Below, one piece after another: positions 50,693 through 59,192 of a DNA stretch of 64,000 bases. The notes beneath the pieces are model-generated. The model was not told where the DNA came from. It was given only the letters and a program-made list of their open reading frames with translations, and ran no database searches. Within the stretch, counting starts at the first letter, position 1. Every line of letters begins with the position of its first letter. Origin of the DNA: Paratractidigestivibacter sp963630635. Its GTDB lineage: Bacteria > Actinomycetota > Coriobacteriia > Coriobacteriales > Atopobiaceae. The translations under genes and the position numbers were made by a program. The stretch covers positions 1-64,000 of the forward strand of contig CAVGOA010000006.1 in NCBI GenBank assembly GCA_963630635.1, given 5' to 3'.

Positions 50693-51817
50693 TTAACAGT
50701 CGATGCACACCAGGTCGTGCGTGGACTCGGTGAAGGGCACGTAGCCGTCGGCGGTCATGAGGCCAAAGTCCTCGAGGCGCACGCCAAAGTTTCCGGGCAG
50801 GTAGATGCCGGGTTCGATGGTCACGACCGAGCCCTCGGGCACGGGGCGCTGCCAGCTGCGGCCAAAGCCGGGGTTCTCGTGAATCTCGACGCCCACGCCG
50901 TGGCCCAGGCCGTGCTTGAAGTAATCGCCGTAGCCGGCGTCGCTGATGATCTTGACGGCCAGGTTGTGGATGTCGGCACCAATGCAGCCGGGCTTAGCCG
51001 CGGCGGCACAGGCCTCGTGGGCCTGGCGAACGATGTCGTAGACGCGGCGCTGCTCGTCGCTGGGCTCGCCCACGCACACGGTGCGGGTCATGTCGGAGTG
51101 GTAGTCGTGGTAGCCCGCACCGTAGTCCATGACGATCATGTCGCCCTTCTTGACCACGTACTCGCCGGGCTGGGCGTGGGGGTTGGCGCCGTTGGGGCCG
51201 GCCGCGATGATCGAGCCAAAGCTCAAGGCGTCGGCGCCGTTGTTGAACATGAAGTTCTCAAGCTCAACGCGGATCTGCTGCTCGGTCAGGCCTGGCTTGA
51301 TGAAGCCACAGATGTGGGTGAAGGCGGCGTCGGTGATCTTCTGCGCGTGGCGCATGAGCTCGATCTCCTCGGCGTCCTTGACCATGCGCAGGTCGCAGAT
51401 GTCGCCGTGCAGGCGAGGCGTCAGGCACGCGATGGAGGCGGCGTTGCACTCCTGCAGGAAGCTGTCGTAAAAGGCCAGGTCACAGGTGTCCTCGACGGCC
51501 ACGACGCGGGCGCGGGCCTGCTTAGCCATGGACGCGGCCCAAAAGCCCGGCTTCACGATCTGCTCGTCGATGGTCCAAGCGGTGTCGGCACCCAGGCGCT
51601 CGCGGAAGGTGTTGGCGTAGCGCGAGTCGGTGTGCAGCCACTGGCCGTCCGCCGTGATGAAGGCGGTGTGGGCCACCTCGTCGTCAAAGACGCGCTCGGC
51701 GCCGGTCAGCCAGCGCAGGTCGGGGTTGTTGCGCAGGATAACGGCATCGTAGCCGCGCTCGTCCATCAGCTGGCGCAGGCGCTCCACGCGGCCGGCGCAT
51801 GCCTTTGCATCTGCCAT
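50693..51817 (-). CDS. pepP: Xaa-Pro aminopeptidase / M24 family peptidase
   Basis: This 374-residue pita-bread metallopeptidase has a creatinase N-domain (about 1-130) and a catalytic domain with all five metal ligands in order: Asp in VMDYGAGY (about 228), Asp in HSDMTRT (about 239), His in GLGHGVG (about 303), Glu in TIEPGIYL (about 336) and Glu in VRLEDFGL (about 350). It removes N-terminal residues before proline. The location beside efp is very common in Gram-positives. Confidence 0.94.
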   Translation of the reverse strand: MADAKACAGRVERLRQLMDERGYDAVILRNNPDLRWLTGAERVFDDEVAHTAFITADGQWLHTDSRYANTFRERLGADTAWTIDEQIVKPGFWAASMAKQARARVVAVEDTCDLAFYDSFLQECNAASIACLTPRLHGDICDLRMVKDAEEIELMRHAQKITDAAFTHICGFIKPGLTEQQIRVELENFMFNNGADALSFGSIIAAGPNGANPHAQPGEYVVKKGDMIVMDYGAGYHDYHSDMTRTVCVGEPSDEQRRVYDIVRQAHEACAAAAKPGCIGADIHNLAVKIISDAGYGDYFKHGLGHGVGVEIHENPGFGRSWQRPVPEGSVVTIEPGIYLPGNFGVRLEDFGLMTADGYVPFTESTHDLVCIDC

Positions 51818-51931
51818 ATCAATCTCTTTTCTCGTCAAAGAGCCTATACACGTCTTCAAAGAACTTCTCGCCAGGCACTTTAAAAGCGCGCCGGCGAGAA
51901 GGTCGTCGTTCAGGTTGTCATTCTAGACGCT

Positions 51932-53149
51932 TTACGCCTGGGGCGCATGCACTTCACACCATGCCCCCACATGCTCGCGCAGAAGGTCGTCGTCGACGGC
52001 GGCCAAGCGCACACGGCCAAGGGCGCGCGGCAGCGGCAGCATCAGGCGATTGGTGCGCTTGAAGCACTCGGCCTTGACGGCGTCGATGAGCTGCGCGGCG
52101 TCGACCTTGGCCTCGACGTAACCCAGCCCCAGCTTTTCCAACAGCTCGTCTTGAGTGAACATGTCGTCAACCGAGAGATCCTCAAGGCCCACCGAGAGGC
52201 GCGCCGAGAAGCGCAGGGACTCGGCCATGATCGCGCTGGCCGGCACGTCGTTTGCCACCAGGCCGCGAAGTGCCGCGGCAAAGACCTGGCCGTAGGCAAT
52301 GGACTGGCGGATGGCCAAAGAAGACGAGGCCACGACCTTGCCGCGGCTCTTGATCGTCTCGCTAAGCTGCTCGGCCAAGGCGTTGGCGTCGCCGGCAACA
52401 ATGTCGTCGGCGCGGTCCCACAGCTTGCTCACGGCCTTCTCGCAGTCGGACATAGCGGTGGCCACCATCAAGGCGCGGGCGAGAAGAACGTCGTCGGCCG
52501 GGTTGTCGTCGCTAAGCAAGACGTCCAGGTCGCAGATTTCAAAGCGCGTCTGGGAGTCCAGGCCCACCATGGCCTCGTGGCCGCAGACGTTAAGCGCGCG
52601 CGGCGTGGCGCCGGCCACAACGGCGGCGCTCAAGGTAAGGGGCACCTGCACCAGGGGCACGCCCGCGCACCACGTGGGGCACACAAAGGCCGCGACCGAG
52701 AGGGCGTCCACGTCGCCCACGGCAACCACCAGGTCGTCCGAGGTGATGCCGGCGTCGGCAAGTTTGCCCATGAGCTTGGTCGCGCCCTCGATCGAACGGG
52801 CCTCTTGGCCGCCCTCAAGCTCCAGCTTGTGGACAAAGAAACCCTGGTCGGTAAGGCCGCGGCGCAGGTCCTCGACCAGGCCTGCGGGTGCAGTTGGCTC
52901 GACGGCCAGGGCACAGGCCTTGGGCCGTCCCACGATCGAGCGGATGTCGTGGGCCATGTCGGCGAGAAGACCGGCGCCCACGCGGGCGTCCATCGAGGTG
53001 CCGCGCAGGGTCACCCACTGGCGCTGACGGGTCACCTTGGGCACCTCGGGCTCGGGCACGGCGGCAACGGCCGCGCCCTCGACGGCGGCAGCAACTTCCG
53101 CGTCCTTCTCCGCAATCTCGTCTACCTGGGCCTCGTTGGCCTCGCTCAT
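51932..53149 (-). CDS. AroB-like protein (3-dehydroquinate synthase homologue lacking metal ligands)
   Basis: This 405-residue protein aligns end to end with 3-dehydroquinate synthase: N-terminal Rossmann region, then DDLVVAVGDVDALSVAAF where AroB has GGGVxGDLxGF, and GVPLVQVPLTLS where AroB has PTTLL. It has lost the catalytic elements. DSSVGGKT is replaced by VVAGATPRA, and none of the three zinc ligands (E. coli Glu184, His247, His264) can be found where AEVIK, GHTFGHA and HGEAV should be. A 45-residue Glu/Ala/Val-rich tail precedes the domain. ATG 53149 overlaps the aroK stop (ATGA). Probably an inactive or repurposed homologue. Confidence 0.75.
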   Translation of the reverse strand: MSEANEAQVDEIAEKDAEVAAAVEGAAVAAVPEPEVPKVTRQRQWVTLRGTSMDARVGAGLLADMAHDIRSIVGRPKACALAVEPTAPAGLVEDLRRGLTDQGFFVHKLELEGGQEARSIEGATKLMGKLADAGITSDDLVVAVGDVDALSVAAFVCPTWCAGVPLVQVPLTLSAAVVAGATPRALNVCGHEAMVGLDSQTRFEICDLDVLLSDDNPADDVLLARALMVATAMSDCEKAVSKLWDRADDIVAGDANALAEQLSETIKSRGKVVASSSLAIRQSIAYGQVFAAALRGLVANDVPASAIMAESLRFSARLSVGLEDLSVDDMFTQDELLEKLGLGYVEAKVDAAQLIDAVKAECFKRTNRLMLPLPRALGRVRLAAVDDDLLREHVGAWCEVHAPQA

Positions 53150-53700
53150 AGAAGTCCCCTTTCCCAGAGCATGCGGCCGCACTCCTGGGCCACCTGCTCG
53201 AACGTTTGGTTTCTGATGTCGATCCTAATGTCGGCCGCGGCCTCGTAAAGCGGGCGGCGGTGACGGTAGAGCTCGGCCGCGTGCTCGGCGCTGCCCAGGT
53301 CGGGGCGACGCTCGGGGCACCTGATCTGGCGCAGCGAGTCGGCCAGGTCGCCGTCCAAGAAGACGATGGTGCCCATCTCGTGCATAAGTTCGCAGTTAAG
53401 GGGCCTCTCAACCACGCCGCCGCCGCAGCTCACCAGCAGCGATTTTCTCTGCGCCAACCGACGAAGCTGCACGGTTTCCTCATCGCGAAAGGCATCCTCG
53501 CCGTCTTCCTCAAATACGCGGGTGACGGATTTTCCCAGCTGCCGCTCGACCAAGCGATCGGTGTCCACGCTGGGCCTGTGGAAGAGATTGCCAAGGTTTC
53601 GAGCCAAGGTAGACTTGCCCGCGCCGAGAAACCCCACAAAAAAGATGTGGTCACAGCCCTCGTGCACAATGTATCCCTGGTCTTGCCCGTACAACGCCAA
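53146..53700 (-). CDS. aroK: Shikimate kinase
   Basis: The 184-residue kinase makes shikimate 3-phosphate. Active-site features are intact: Walker A GFLGAGKST (about 23-31), the shikimate-binding Asp in SVDTDRLVE (about 46), Arg in AFRDEE (about 71), SCGGGVV (about 91), the lid with RPDL (about 132) and Arg in RRPLYE (about 150). It has a 17-residue N-terminal extension. It is followed by the AroB-like gene with a 4-base overlap. Confidence 0.94.
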   Translation of the reverse strand: MALYGQDQGYIVHEGCDHIFFVGFLGAGKSTLARNLGNLFHRPSVDTDRLVERQLGKSVTRVFEEDGEDAFRDEETVQLRRLAQRKSLLVSCGGGVVERPLNCELMHEMGTIVFLDGDLADSLRQIRCPERRPDLGSAEHAAELYRHRRPLYEAAADIRIDIRNQTFEQVAQECGRMLWERGLL

Positions 53701-53831
53701 ACTCCCTTGTCTTGTTTATCCGCACACGATTCTATCAGTCATGCGAACCCGCAAGGAAGCGCGCCTTAACTTGTAAAGATTGTTTACGAGCGCAAACAAA
53801 ACCTCGCGCCCACACAGCACGCCCCGTCACC

Positions 53832-54010
53832 TTTACGTTTTGTCACTTGTCGGAACGCGAAAGCCGCTAATCTGCACGAATCAGGGGTTGTCGGAAAGAA
53901 TTTGTTCCGACAACCCCTGATTCATAAAGCGAGAAGACCTTTTGCTTCCGACAAACCTCAAAACGTAAAACTGCGGCGCCTCGGTCTTCCGACAAGTCCC
54001 AAAACGCAAA
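53832..54010. repeat. Intergenic repeat array B: five 24 bp repeats, 41 bp period, central inversion
   Basis: Same repeat and strand layout as array A. Cores TTCCGACAA lie on the minus strand at 53847-53855 and 53888-53896, then on the plus strand at 53905-53913, 53946-53954 and 53987-53995. Every core-to-core distance on either side of the centre is exactly 41. The central pair extends to a 19 bp perfect hairpin (53878-53896 with 53905-53923) around AGAATTTG. The array fills nearly all of the 326-base gap between the yqeG stop and the aroK start; no promoter for aroK is evident to me outside it. Confidence 0.93.
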
Positions 54011-54026
54011 AGCAACCCGCCGGCCG

Positions 54027-54569
54027 CTACTCGCCCTCGAAGGTGTGGCCGTGCAAGAAGATGGGCTCGAAGAGCCTGAAGATCTGCGTGTACCACAAAT
54101 CGCGCAGGGACTGCGGGCGCACCAGAATCGTGCGCACCCCCGCCAGGTTGCCCGAAGCCACGTCGGTAAAGACCTGGTCGCCAACCATGACGGTTTGATC
54201 GGCCGCCACGCCCATGCGGTGCATCGCGGCGCGCAGGGCCATAGGCGACGGCTTCATCGCGTGGTCGATCGACCCGCACCCCAGTTCGCTTGCCGTCTGG
54301 TCAATCTGCCTGGAATGGAAGTTGTTCGAGATGATAAAGACCTCGATGCCCGCAGCGCGCAAATCAGCGACCCAACGCGCGGCCGAAGGCTCCAAGCAGC
54401 GCGTGCTTCTCGGCACCACCGTGTTGTCACGGTCGAGAAGCACCAGCTTGATGCCCTGCTCAACCAGCCAGGAGGGATCGATCTTGTCGACCGAGGCAAC
54501 GTAGCGAGAAGCCCCAAAGAGCCCCTGGCGCCAAACGCGCTCGAAGGCGCCCTCTTCCCTAGCTTGCAT
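54027..54569 (-). CDS. yqeG: YqeG family HAD phosphatase
   Basis: The 180-residue protein is a HAD hydrolase of the IIIA phosphatase type. Motif I is LVLLDRDNTV (about 43), motif II ISNN (about 80), the motif III Lys is in MKPSP (about 104) and motif IV is MVGDQVFTD (about 126). Family substrates are poorly known; mitochondrial and yeast relatives dephosphorylate phosphatidylglycerophosphate. ATG 54569 overlaps the end of mltG by 11 bases. Confidence 0.9.
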   Translation of the reverse strand: MQAREEGAFERVWRQGLFGASRYVASVDKIDPSWLVEQGIKLVLLDRDNTVVPRSTRCLEPSAARWVADLRAAGIEVFIISNNFHSRQIDQTASELGCGSIDHAMKPSPMALRAAMHRMGVAADQTVMVGDQVFTDVASGNLAGVRTILVRPQSLRDLWYTQIFRLFEPIFLHGHTFEGE

Positions 54570-55947
54570 CGGCGATGGCCTGCTGGTGCTCGGCGTACGT
54601 CTTGCTAAAGGCATACTGCGTTACCCCGTCTTTGGTCCAGAAGTAGAAGTAGAAGTACCCGTCGTCGATCATGGTCTGGTCGGGCGAGCACACCGCCTGC
54701 AGCGCGGCAAGGCCGGGGTTGCAGATGGGTGTCGGCGGCAGACCCTGGTAGGCGTAGGTGCTATAGGGGTCGTTGGCGTCGTGGACCTCGGTGCCCGAGG
54801 GGTCGTGGCCCACCGAGTAGGCGGTCGTAGCGTCGGACTGCAGGTAGCCGTAGTTGGGCTCACCCATGTTGTTCAAGCGGTTGTAGAAAACGGCGGCCAC
54901 CTGCGTGCGGGTGTTCTCGTCGGATTCCTTCTCGACAATGGAGGCCAGGTTGACCATCTGTGCCACGCTCAGGCCTCGGCCCTGCGCATAGGAAAGGTCG
55001 AGGGTCGCCAGCTCGCTTTGGAACTGGTTGAGCATGGTGCGAATCACGGTGTCTGCCGTGACGCCGGTATCGAAGGTGTAGGTCTTGGGGAACAAGAAGC
55101 CCTCGAGCGAGTCGTTCTGCGCCCCCTCAAGGAAGCTGTAGTCGGCCACGTAATTGGACGCCTTGGCCTGCGCAAGGAACTCGTCGTAAGAGATGCCCAG
55201 GTTGGAGTCCTGGACCTTGGAAGCGATGGATTTCACGGTATAGCCCTCGGGAATGGTGAGGGTCAAGCCGTCGCCGTTGGGGCCGGCGACAAGAAGATCC
55301 ACAATCTCGGACGCAGAGGCGCCGGCCGTAAAACGAAAAGCGCCGCTCTTCAAGGACTGCTCGGCGCTCATGCGGCGAAGCGTCGAGAGGAACTCGGACT
55401 TGCTGGCAATCACGCCGTTGTCATAAAGAAGCTCGGCGATGACCGAGGCGCCCGAGCCGGAAGGAATCTGGATCTCGACGGTCTTGCCCTCCTCAATGGC
55501 CTGGGTGTCAGAAGACGACGAGCCCGTGACCAGCGGCACCACCACAACGGCGATGACCGAGACCAAAAGGACGGCAGCGACGATACCCGCGATGATGAAG
55601 CCGCGTTTCTTGGGGTCTGGCCCACCGTTGCCCTGTCGGCGACGGTTGCCGTTGCCCGCGTGGCGAGAAGCACGGCTTGTGGCCTGGGCCGTGTGGCCCG
55701 AGAGACGCGTCGTGGTCACGCCGGCGGCAGCCGGGATGGAACCCGTGGAACCGGCGCCGGTGCGTCCGCTACCTACACGGCTGCTCGCAGAGGTATAGCC
55801 CGTGGCCTGGCGAGAAGTTCCCGCTGGCGCGGTGGCGTTGCCCTGACCGGTGTTGAAGCGAGGGGCACGCGCAGCCGGGCGGCTCTCCTGCTGGCCCCCA
55901 AAATGGGCACCGGAGCGGCGGGAAGGCTGTCCATAGTCGTTTGGCAT
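54559..55947 (-). CDS. mltG: Endolytic murein transglycosylase MltG (YceG-like)
   Basis: The 462-residue protein cuts nascent glycan and may terminate elongation. A long Arg/Gly/Ser/Thr-rich cytoplasmic region (1-115) precedes one membrane helix (about 118-142, GIVAAVLLVSVIAVVVVPLV). A LysM-like region (about 155-230) follows and then the YceG catalytic domain with Glu in ASIVEKES (about 343), LQSDATTAYS and YQGLPPTPICNPG (about 407). The N-terminal disordered region is much longer than in E. coli. ATG 55947 lies seven bases after AAAGAG. Confidence 0.93.
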   Translation of the reverse strand: MPNDYGQPSRRSGAHFGGQQESRPAARAPRFNTGQGNATAPAGTSRQATGYTSASSRVGSGRTGAGSTGSIPAAAGVTTTRLSGHTAQATSRASRHAGNGNRRRQGNGGPDPKKRGFIIAGIVAAVLLVSVIAVVVVPLVTGSSSSDTQAIEEGKTVEIQIPSGSGASVIAELLYDNGVIASKSEFLSTLRRMSAEQSLKSGAFRFTAGASASEIVDLLVAGPNGDGLTLTIPEGYTVKSIASKVQDSNLGISYDEFLAQAKASNYVADYSFLEGAQNDSLEGFLFPKTYTFDTGVTADTVIRTMLNQFQSELATLDLSYAQGRGLSVAQMVNLASIVEKESDENTRTQVAAVFYNRLNNMGEPNYGYLQSDATTAYSVGHDPSGTEVHDANDPYSTYAYQGLPPTPICNPGLAALQAVCSPDQTMIDDGYFYFYFWTKDGVTQYAFSKTYAEHQQAIADAS

Positions 55948-55958
55948 CACAAGCTCTT

Positions 55959-56372
55959 TCAGTCGTTTCTGGCGTCGAGCCAGGATTGCAAAAACAGCGA
56001 CGCGGCCACCATATCGACCTTGCCGCGCATGGTTTTCTCAGACATGCCCTGCTCACGAAGAATGCGCTTGGCCTCGGCAGAGCTGAGCCTCTCGTCGACA
56101 AACTCAAGGTCAAGGCCGCAAGCCGCCGCGATTTTCTCGGCTTGGTCCATAATGCGCTGGGCCTGGGGGCCGTCCTCGCCCGCCATCGTCTTGGGACGAC
56201 CGCAAACAAGGATCTCTGGCTCCCAGTCGTCCAGCACGCGACGGAAGGTCGAGGCATGCGCCAGGACCTCCGCCGCGGGCAAGACGCAGACGGGCGAGGC
56301 CACGCGTCCGGCCGGGTCGCTTACCGCGATGCCAACACGGACCTCGCCGATATCAAGGGCCAGTGCGCGCAC
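55959..56372 (-). CDS. ruvX: YqgF/RuvX family RNase H-fold nuclease
   Basis: The 137-residue protein has the YqgF fold with acidic residues in LALDIGEVRVG (Asp about 7), VDERLSS (Glu about 94) and KVDMVAA (Asp about 119), plus LVCGRPKTM. Family members process pre-16S rRNA 5' ends and have been proposed as Holliday junction resolvases. GTG 56372 directly abuts the alaS stop. Confidence 0.93.
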   Translation of the reverse strand: MRALALDIGEVRVGIAVSDPAGRVASPVCVLPAAEVLAHASTFRRVLDDWEPEILVCGRPKTMAGEDGPQAQRIMDQAEKIAAACGLDLEFVDERLSSAEAKRILREQGMSEKTMRGKVDMVAASLFLQSWLDARND

Positions 56373-59033
56373 TTAAAGCCCAAGCTCCTTCTTGGCGGCC
56401 TCGAGGGCGGCGTCGATACCCGAGACATCCGAGCCACCAGCCTGGGCCATGTTGGGACGACCGCCGCCGCGACCGCCCACAAAGCCGGCGATGGCCTTGA
56501 CCACGTTGCCAGCGGCAAAGCCCGCGGCCACGGCGTCATCGGTGCCGCCGGCCAGAAGGGCGACCTTGCCGTCGGGGGTGGCGCTGGCGATCACGCAGGC
56601 CACGGCCTCGCCCTTGGCGGCGTCGCGGATGCCGTCCCAGGCAGCGCGCATGTCCTTGCCCGCCAGGCCGTCCAGACGGGCGATAACCAGCTTGTAACCA
56701 TCCATCTGGACAGCGGACTCAAAGGCGGCGGCAACCTTGCCAGAGCCGGCGCCGGTCGTGGCGGCCTCGAGCTTCTTCTTGGTGTCGCGCAGGTCGGCCG
56801 AAAGCGAGGCGATGCGCTCGGCGGCGTCGGCCGGGCGGCACTTGAGCTCACGGGCGATGCCGTTCAAGGTCTCAAGCTGCTCGTCCAGGTACTCGATGGC
56901 GCCCATGGAGCTCACGGCCTCGATGCGGCGAGCGTTGGAGCCCACGGAGCTCTCGGAGATGATCTTAAAGAGACCCAGGTCAGCGGTGTTGCGGGCGTGG
57001 GTGCCGCCGCACAGCTCACGGGAGAAGGGCTCGTCGGACTCACCGGTAGAGACAACGCGCACCACGTCGCCGTACTTCTCGCCAAAGAGGGCAACGGCGC
57101 CCGAGGCCTTGGCCTCATCGATGCCCATGACGCGGGTCACGATGGGCTCGGCGGCAAAGATCTGCGCGTTGACCAGGCCCTCGACGCGGGCAAGCTCGTC
57201 GGCAGTCATAGCCTCGAAGTGAGTGAAGTCAAAGCGCAGGCGATCGGGACCCACAAAAGAGCCGGCCTGGTTCACGTGCTCGCCCAGGACGGTCTTCAAA
57301 GCGGCGTCCAACAGGTGCGTAGCGGTGTGGTTGCGGCGGATAAGCTCGCGGCGACCGTGGTCGACGGTGGCGCAGACCTCGTCGCCCACCTTGAGCTCGC
57401 CCTCTTCCACAACGGCGCTGTGGACATAAAGGCCGTTCTTGCCCTTGGTGTCGCTCACGCGCAGGCGGGCGCCCTCGCAGGCAAGGTAGCCGGTGTCGCC
57501 GCACTGGCCGCCCATCTCGGCGTAGAACGGGGTCTTGTTGAGAATGACGCTCACCTCGTCGCCGGCAGCGGCGCTCTGGACCTCTGCGTCTCCCGCGACC
57601 AGGGCCACAACCTTGCAGCCGCAGGCCTCATCGGCGTCGTAGCCGCAGAACTCGGTGGCGGCCAGCTTGTCAGAAAGGCCGGTCCAAACGTCATTGAAGG
57701 TACCCCAGGCGTCGCGGTTGGCGGCGGCGCGGGCACGCTCCTTCTGCTGGGTCATGCAGGCGTTGAAGCCGTCCATGTCAACGTCGTGACCAGCGGCTTC
57801 GCAGATCTCACGGGTAAGGTCGATGGGGAAACCGTAGGTGTCGTGCAGCTTGAAGGCAACCTCACCGGGAAGGACACCGCCCTCGGCAAGCTTGGCGCAC
57901 TCGGCGTCGAGCATGGCCTCGCCGGCATCCAGCGTGGTGCCAAAGCGCTCCTCCTCGGCACGAACAATGCCCAGGATAAGGGCGTTCTGCTCGCGCAGGG
58001 CCGGGTAGTTGTCGCCCATTAGGCGGGTGACCTCGTCGACGTAGTTAGAGAGGAACGGGCTCTCGATGTTCATAAGGCGGGCGTGATAGACCGCGCGGCG
58101 AAGCAGGCGGCGCAGGATGTAGCCGCGGCCCTCGTTGCCGGGCAGGATGCCGTCGCCGATCATGAAGGTAACGGCGCGGGAGTGGTCGGCCAGGATGCGC
58201 AGGCTGCGGTCCTTGGCGGCGTCGGTGCCGTAGGTGTGGCCCGAGAGCTTCTCGCCAACGCCAATAAGGGACTGGAGAAGGTCGCCGTCGTAGTTGGTGC
58301 CCTTGTGCTGCATGATGGCGGCAATGCGCTCGAGGCCCATGCCGGTATCGATGTTGCGGTGGGGCAGCTCGGGCATCGAGCCGTCCTCCTGGCGGTCGTA
58401 CTGGGTAAAGACCAGGTTCCAGAACTCAAGGTAGCGGTCGCAGTCGCAGCCAGGGGCGCAGTCGGGGCTGCCGCAGCCGTACTCCTCGCCCTGGTCAAAG
58501 TAAATCTCGGAGCAGGGGCCGCAGGGGCCGGTGGGGCCGGCCGCCCAGAAGTTGTCCTCCTCGCCCAAGCGCGAGATGTGGTCATAGGCCACGCCCTGGG
58601 CATGCCACAGCTCGATGGCCTCGTCGTCATTCTCGAAGACGGTCATGTACAGGCGGTCCTTAGGCAGGCCCAGGTGCTCCTCGCCGGTGATGAACTCATA
58701 GGCCCAGGCAATGGCGTCGGCCTTGGTGTAGCCGCCAAAAGAGAAGTTGCCAAGCATCTCGAAGAAAGACAGGTGACGGGCATCGCCGATGTTGTCGATG
58801 TCGTTGGTGCGCAGGCACTTCTGGCACGAGCAGGCGCCGATCTCTTTCATGGTCTTGGAGCCCTGGTAGTACTCCTTGAACTGGTTCATGCCGGCGTTGG
58901 CAAGAAGCAGCGAGGGGTCATCGGGGACAAGCGAAGAAGAAGCACAAAGCTTGCAGCCCTTGGCCTCGAAGAACTTAAGGAAGTCCTCGCGGATCTGTGC
59001 GGTGGTCAACGTTTTGTAGTCAGCAGCGCTCAT
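56373..59033 (-). CDS. alaS: Alanyl-tRNA synthetase
   Basis: The 886-residue class II synthetase is full length: aminoacylation domain with ASSSLVPDDPSLLLANAGMN (about 32-51) and GMGLERIAA (about 232), editing domain with HTATHLLDAAL (about 575) and CGGTHARNT (about 676, Zn-binding Cys and His), and a C-terminal DHHA1 domain with Gly-rich GFVGGRGGGRP (about 853). AGGT precedes ATG 59033. Confidence 0.98.
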   Translation of the reverse strand: MSAADYKTLTTAQIREDFLKFFEAKGCKLCASSSLVPDDPSLLLANAGMNQFKEYYQGSKTMKEIGACSCQKCLRTNDIDNIGDARHLSFFEMLGNFSFGGYTKADAIAWAYEFITGEEHLGLPKDRLYMTVFENDDEAIELWHAQGVAYDHISRLGEEDNFWAAGPTGPCGPCSEIYFDQGEEYGCGSPDCAPGCDCDRYLEFWNLVFTQYDRQEDGSMPELPHRNIDTGMGLERIAAIMQHKGTNYDGDLLQSLIGVGEKLSGHTYGTDAAKDRSLRILADHSRAVTFMIGDGILPGNEGRGYILRRLLRRAVYHARLMNIESPFLSNYVDEVTRLMGDNYPALREQNALILGIVRAEEERFGTTLDAGEAMLDAECAKLAEGGVLPGEVAFKLHDTYGFPIDLTREICEAAGHDVDMDGFNACMTQQKERARAAANRDAWGTFNDVWTGLSDKLAATEFCGYDADEACGCKVVALVAGDAEVQSAAAGDEVSVILNKTPFYAEMGGQCGDTGYLACEGARLRVSDTKGKNGLYVHSAVVEEGELKVGDEVCATVDHGRRELIRRNHTATHLLDAALKTVLGEHVNQAGSFVGPDRLRFDFTHFEAMTADELARVEGLVNAQIFAAEPIVTRVMGIDEAKASGAVALFGEKYGDVVRVVSTGESDEPFSRELCGGTHARNTADLGLFKIISESSVGSNARRIEAVSSMGAIEYLDEQLETLNGIARELKCRPADAAERIASLSADLRDTKKKLEAATTGAGSGKVAAAFESAVQMDGYKLVIARLDGLAGKDMRAAWDGIRDAAKGEAVACVIASATPDGKVALLAGGTDDAVAAGFAAGNVVKAIAGFVGGRGGGRPNMAQAGGSDVSGIDAALEAAKKELGL

Positions 59034-59192
59034 GTTTCATACCTGCATTCACGTCAAAAGTTACGCATACAGTTCGAAAGTATACAGCCTGTTTAGCTGC
59101 TTTGCAGGTATTTGGCCTAGATTGAGCTTTGAGCGCCTAAACAACATAACGGCCAGGCGGCGAGAAAAACCGCGGCGACGGCACAGACGCGA

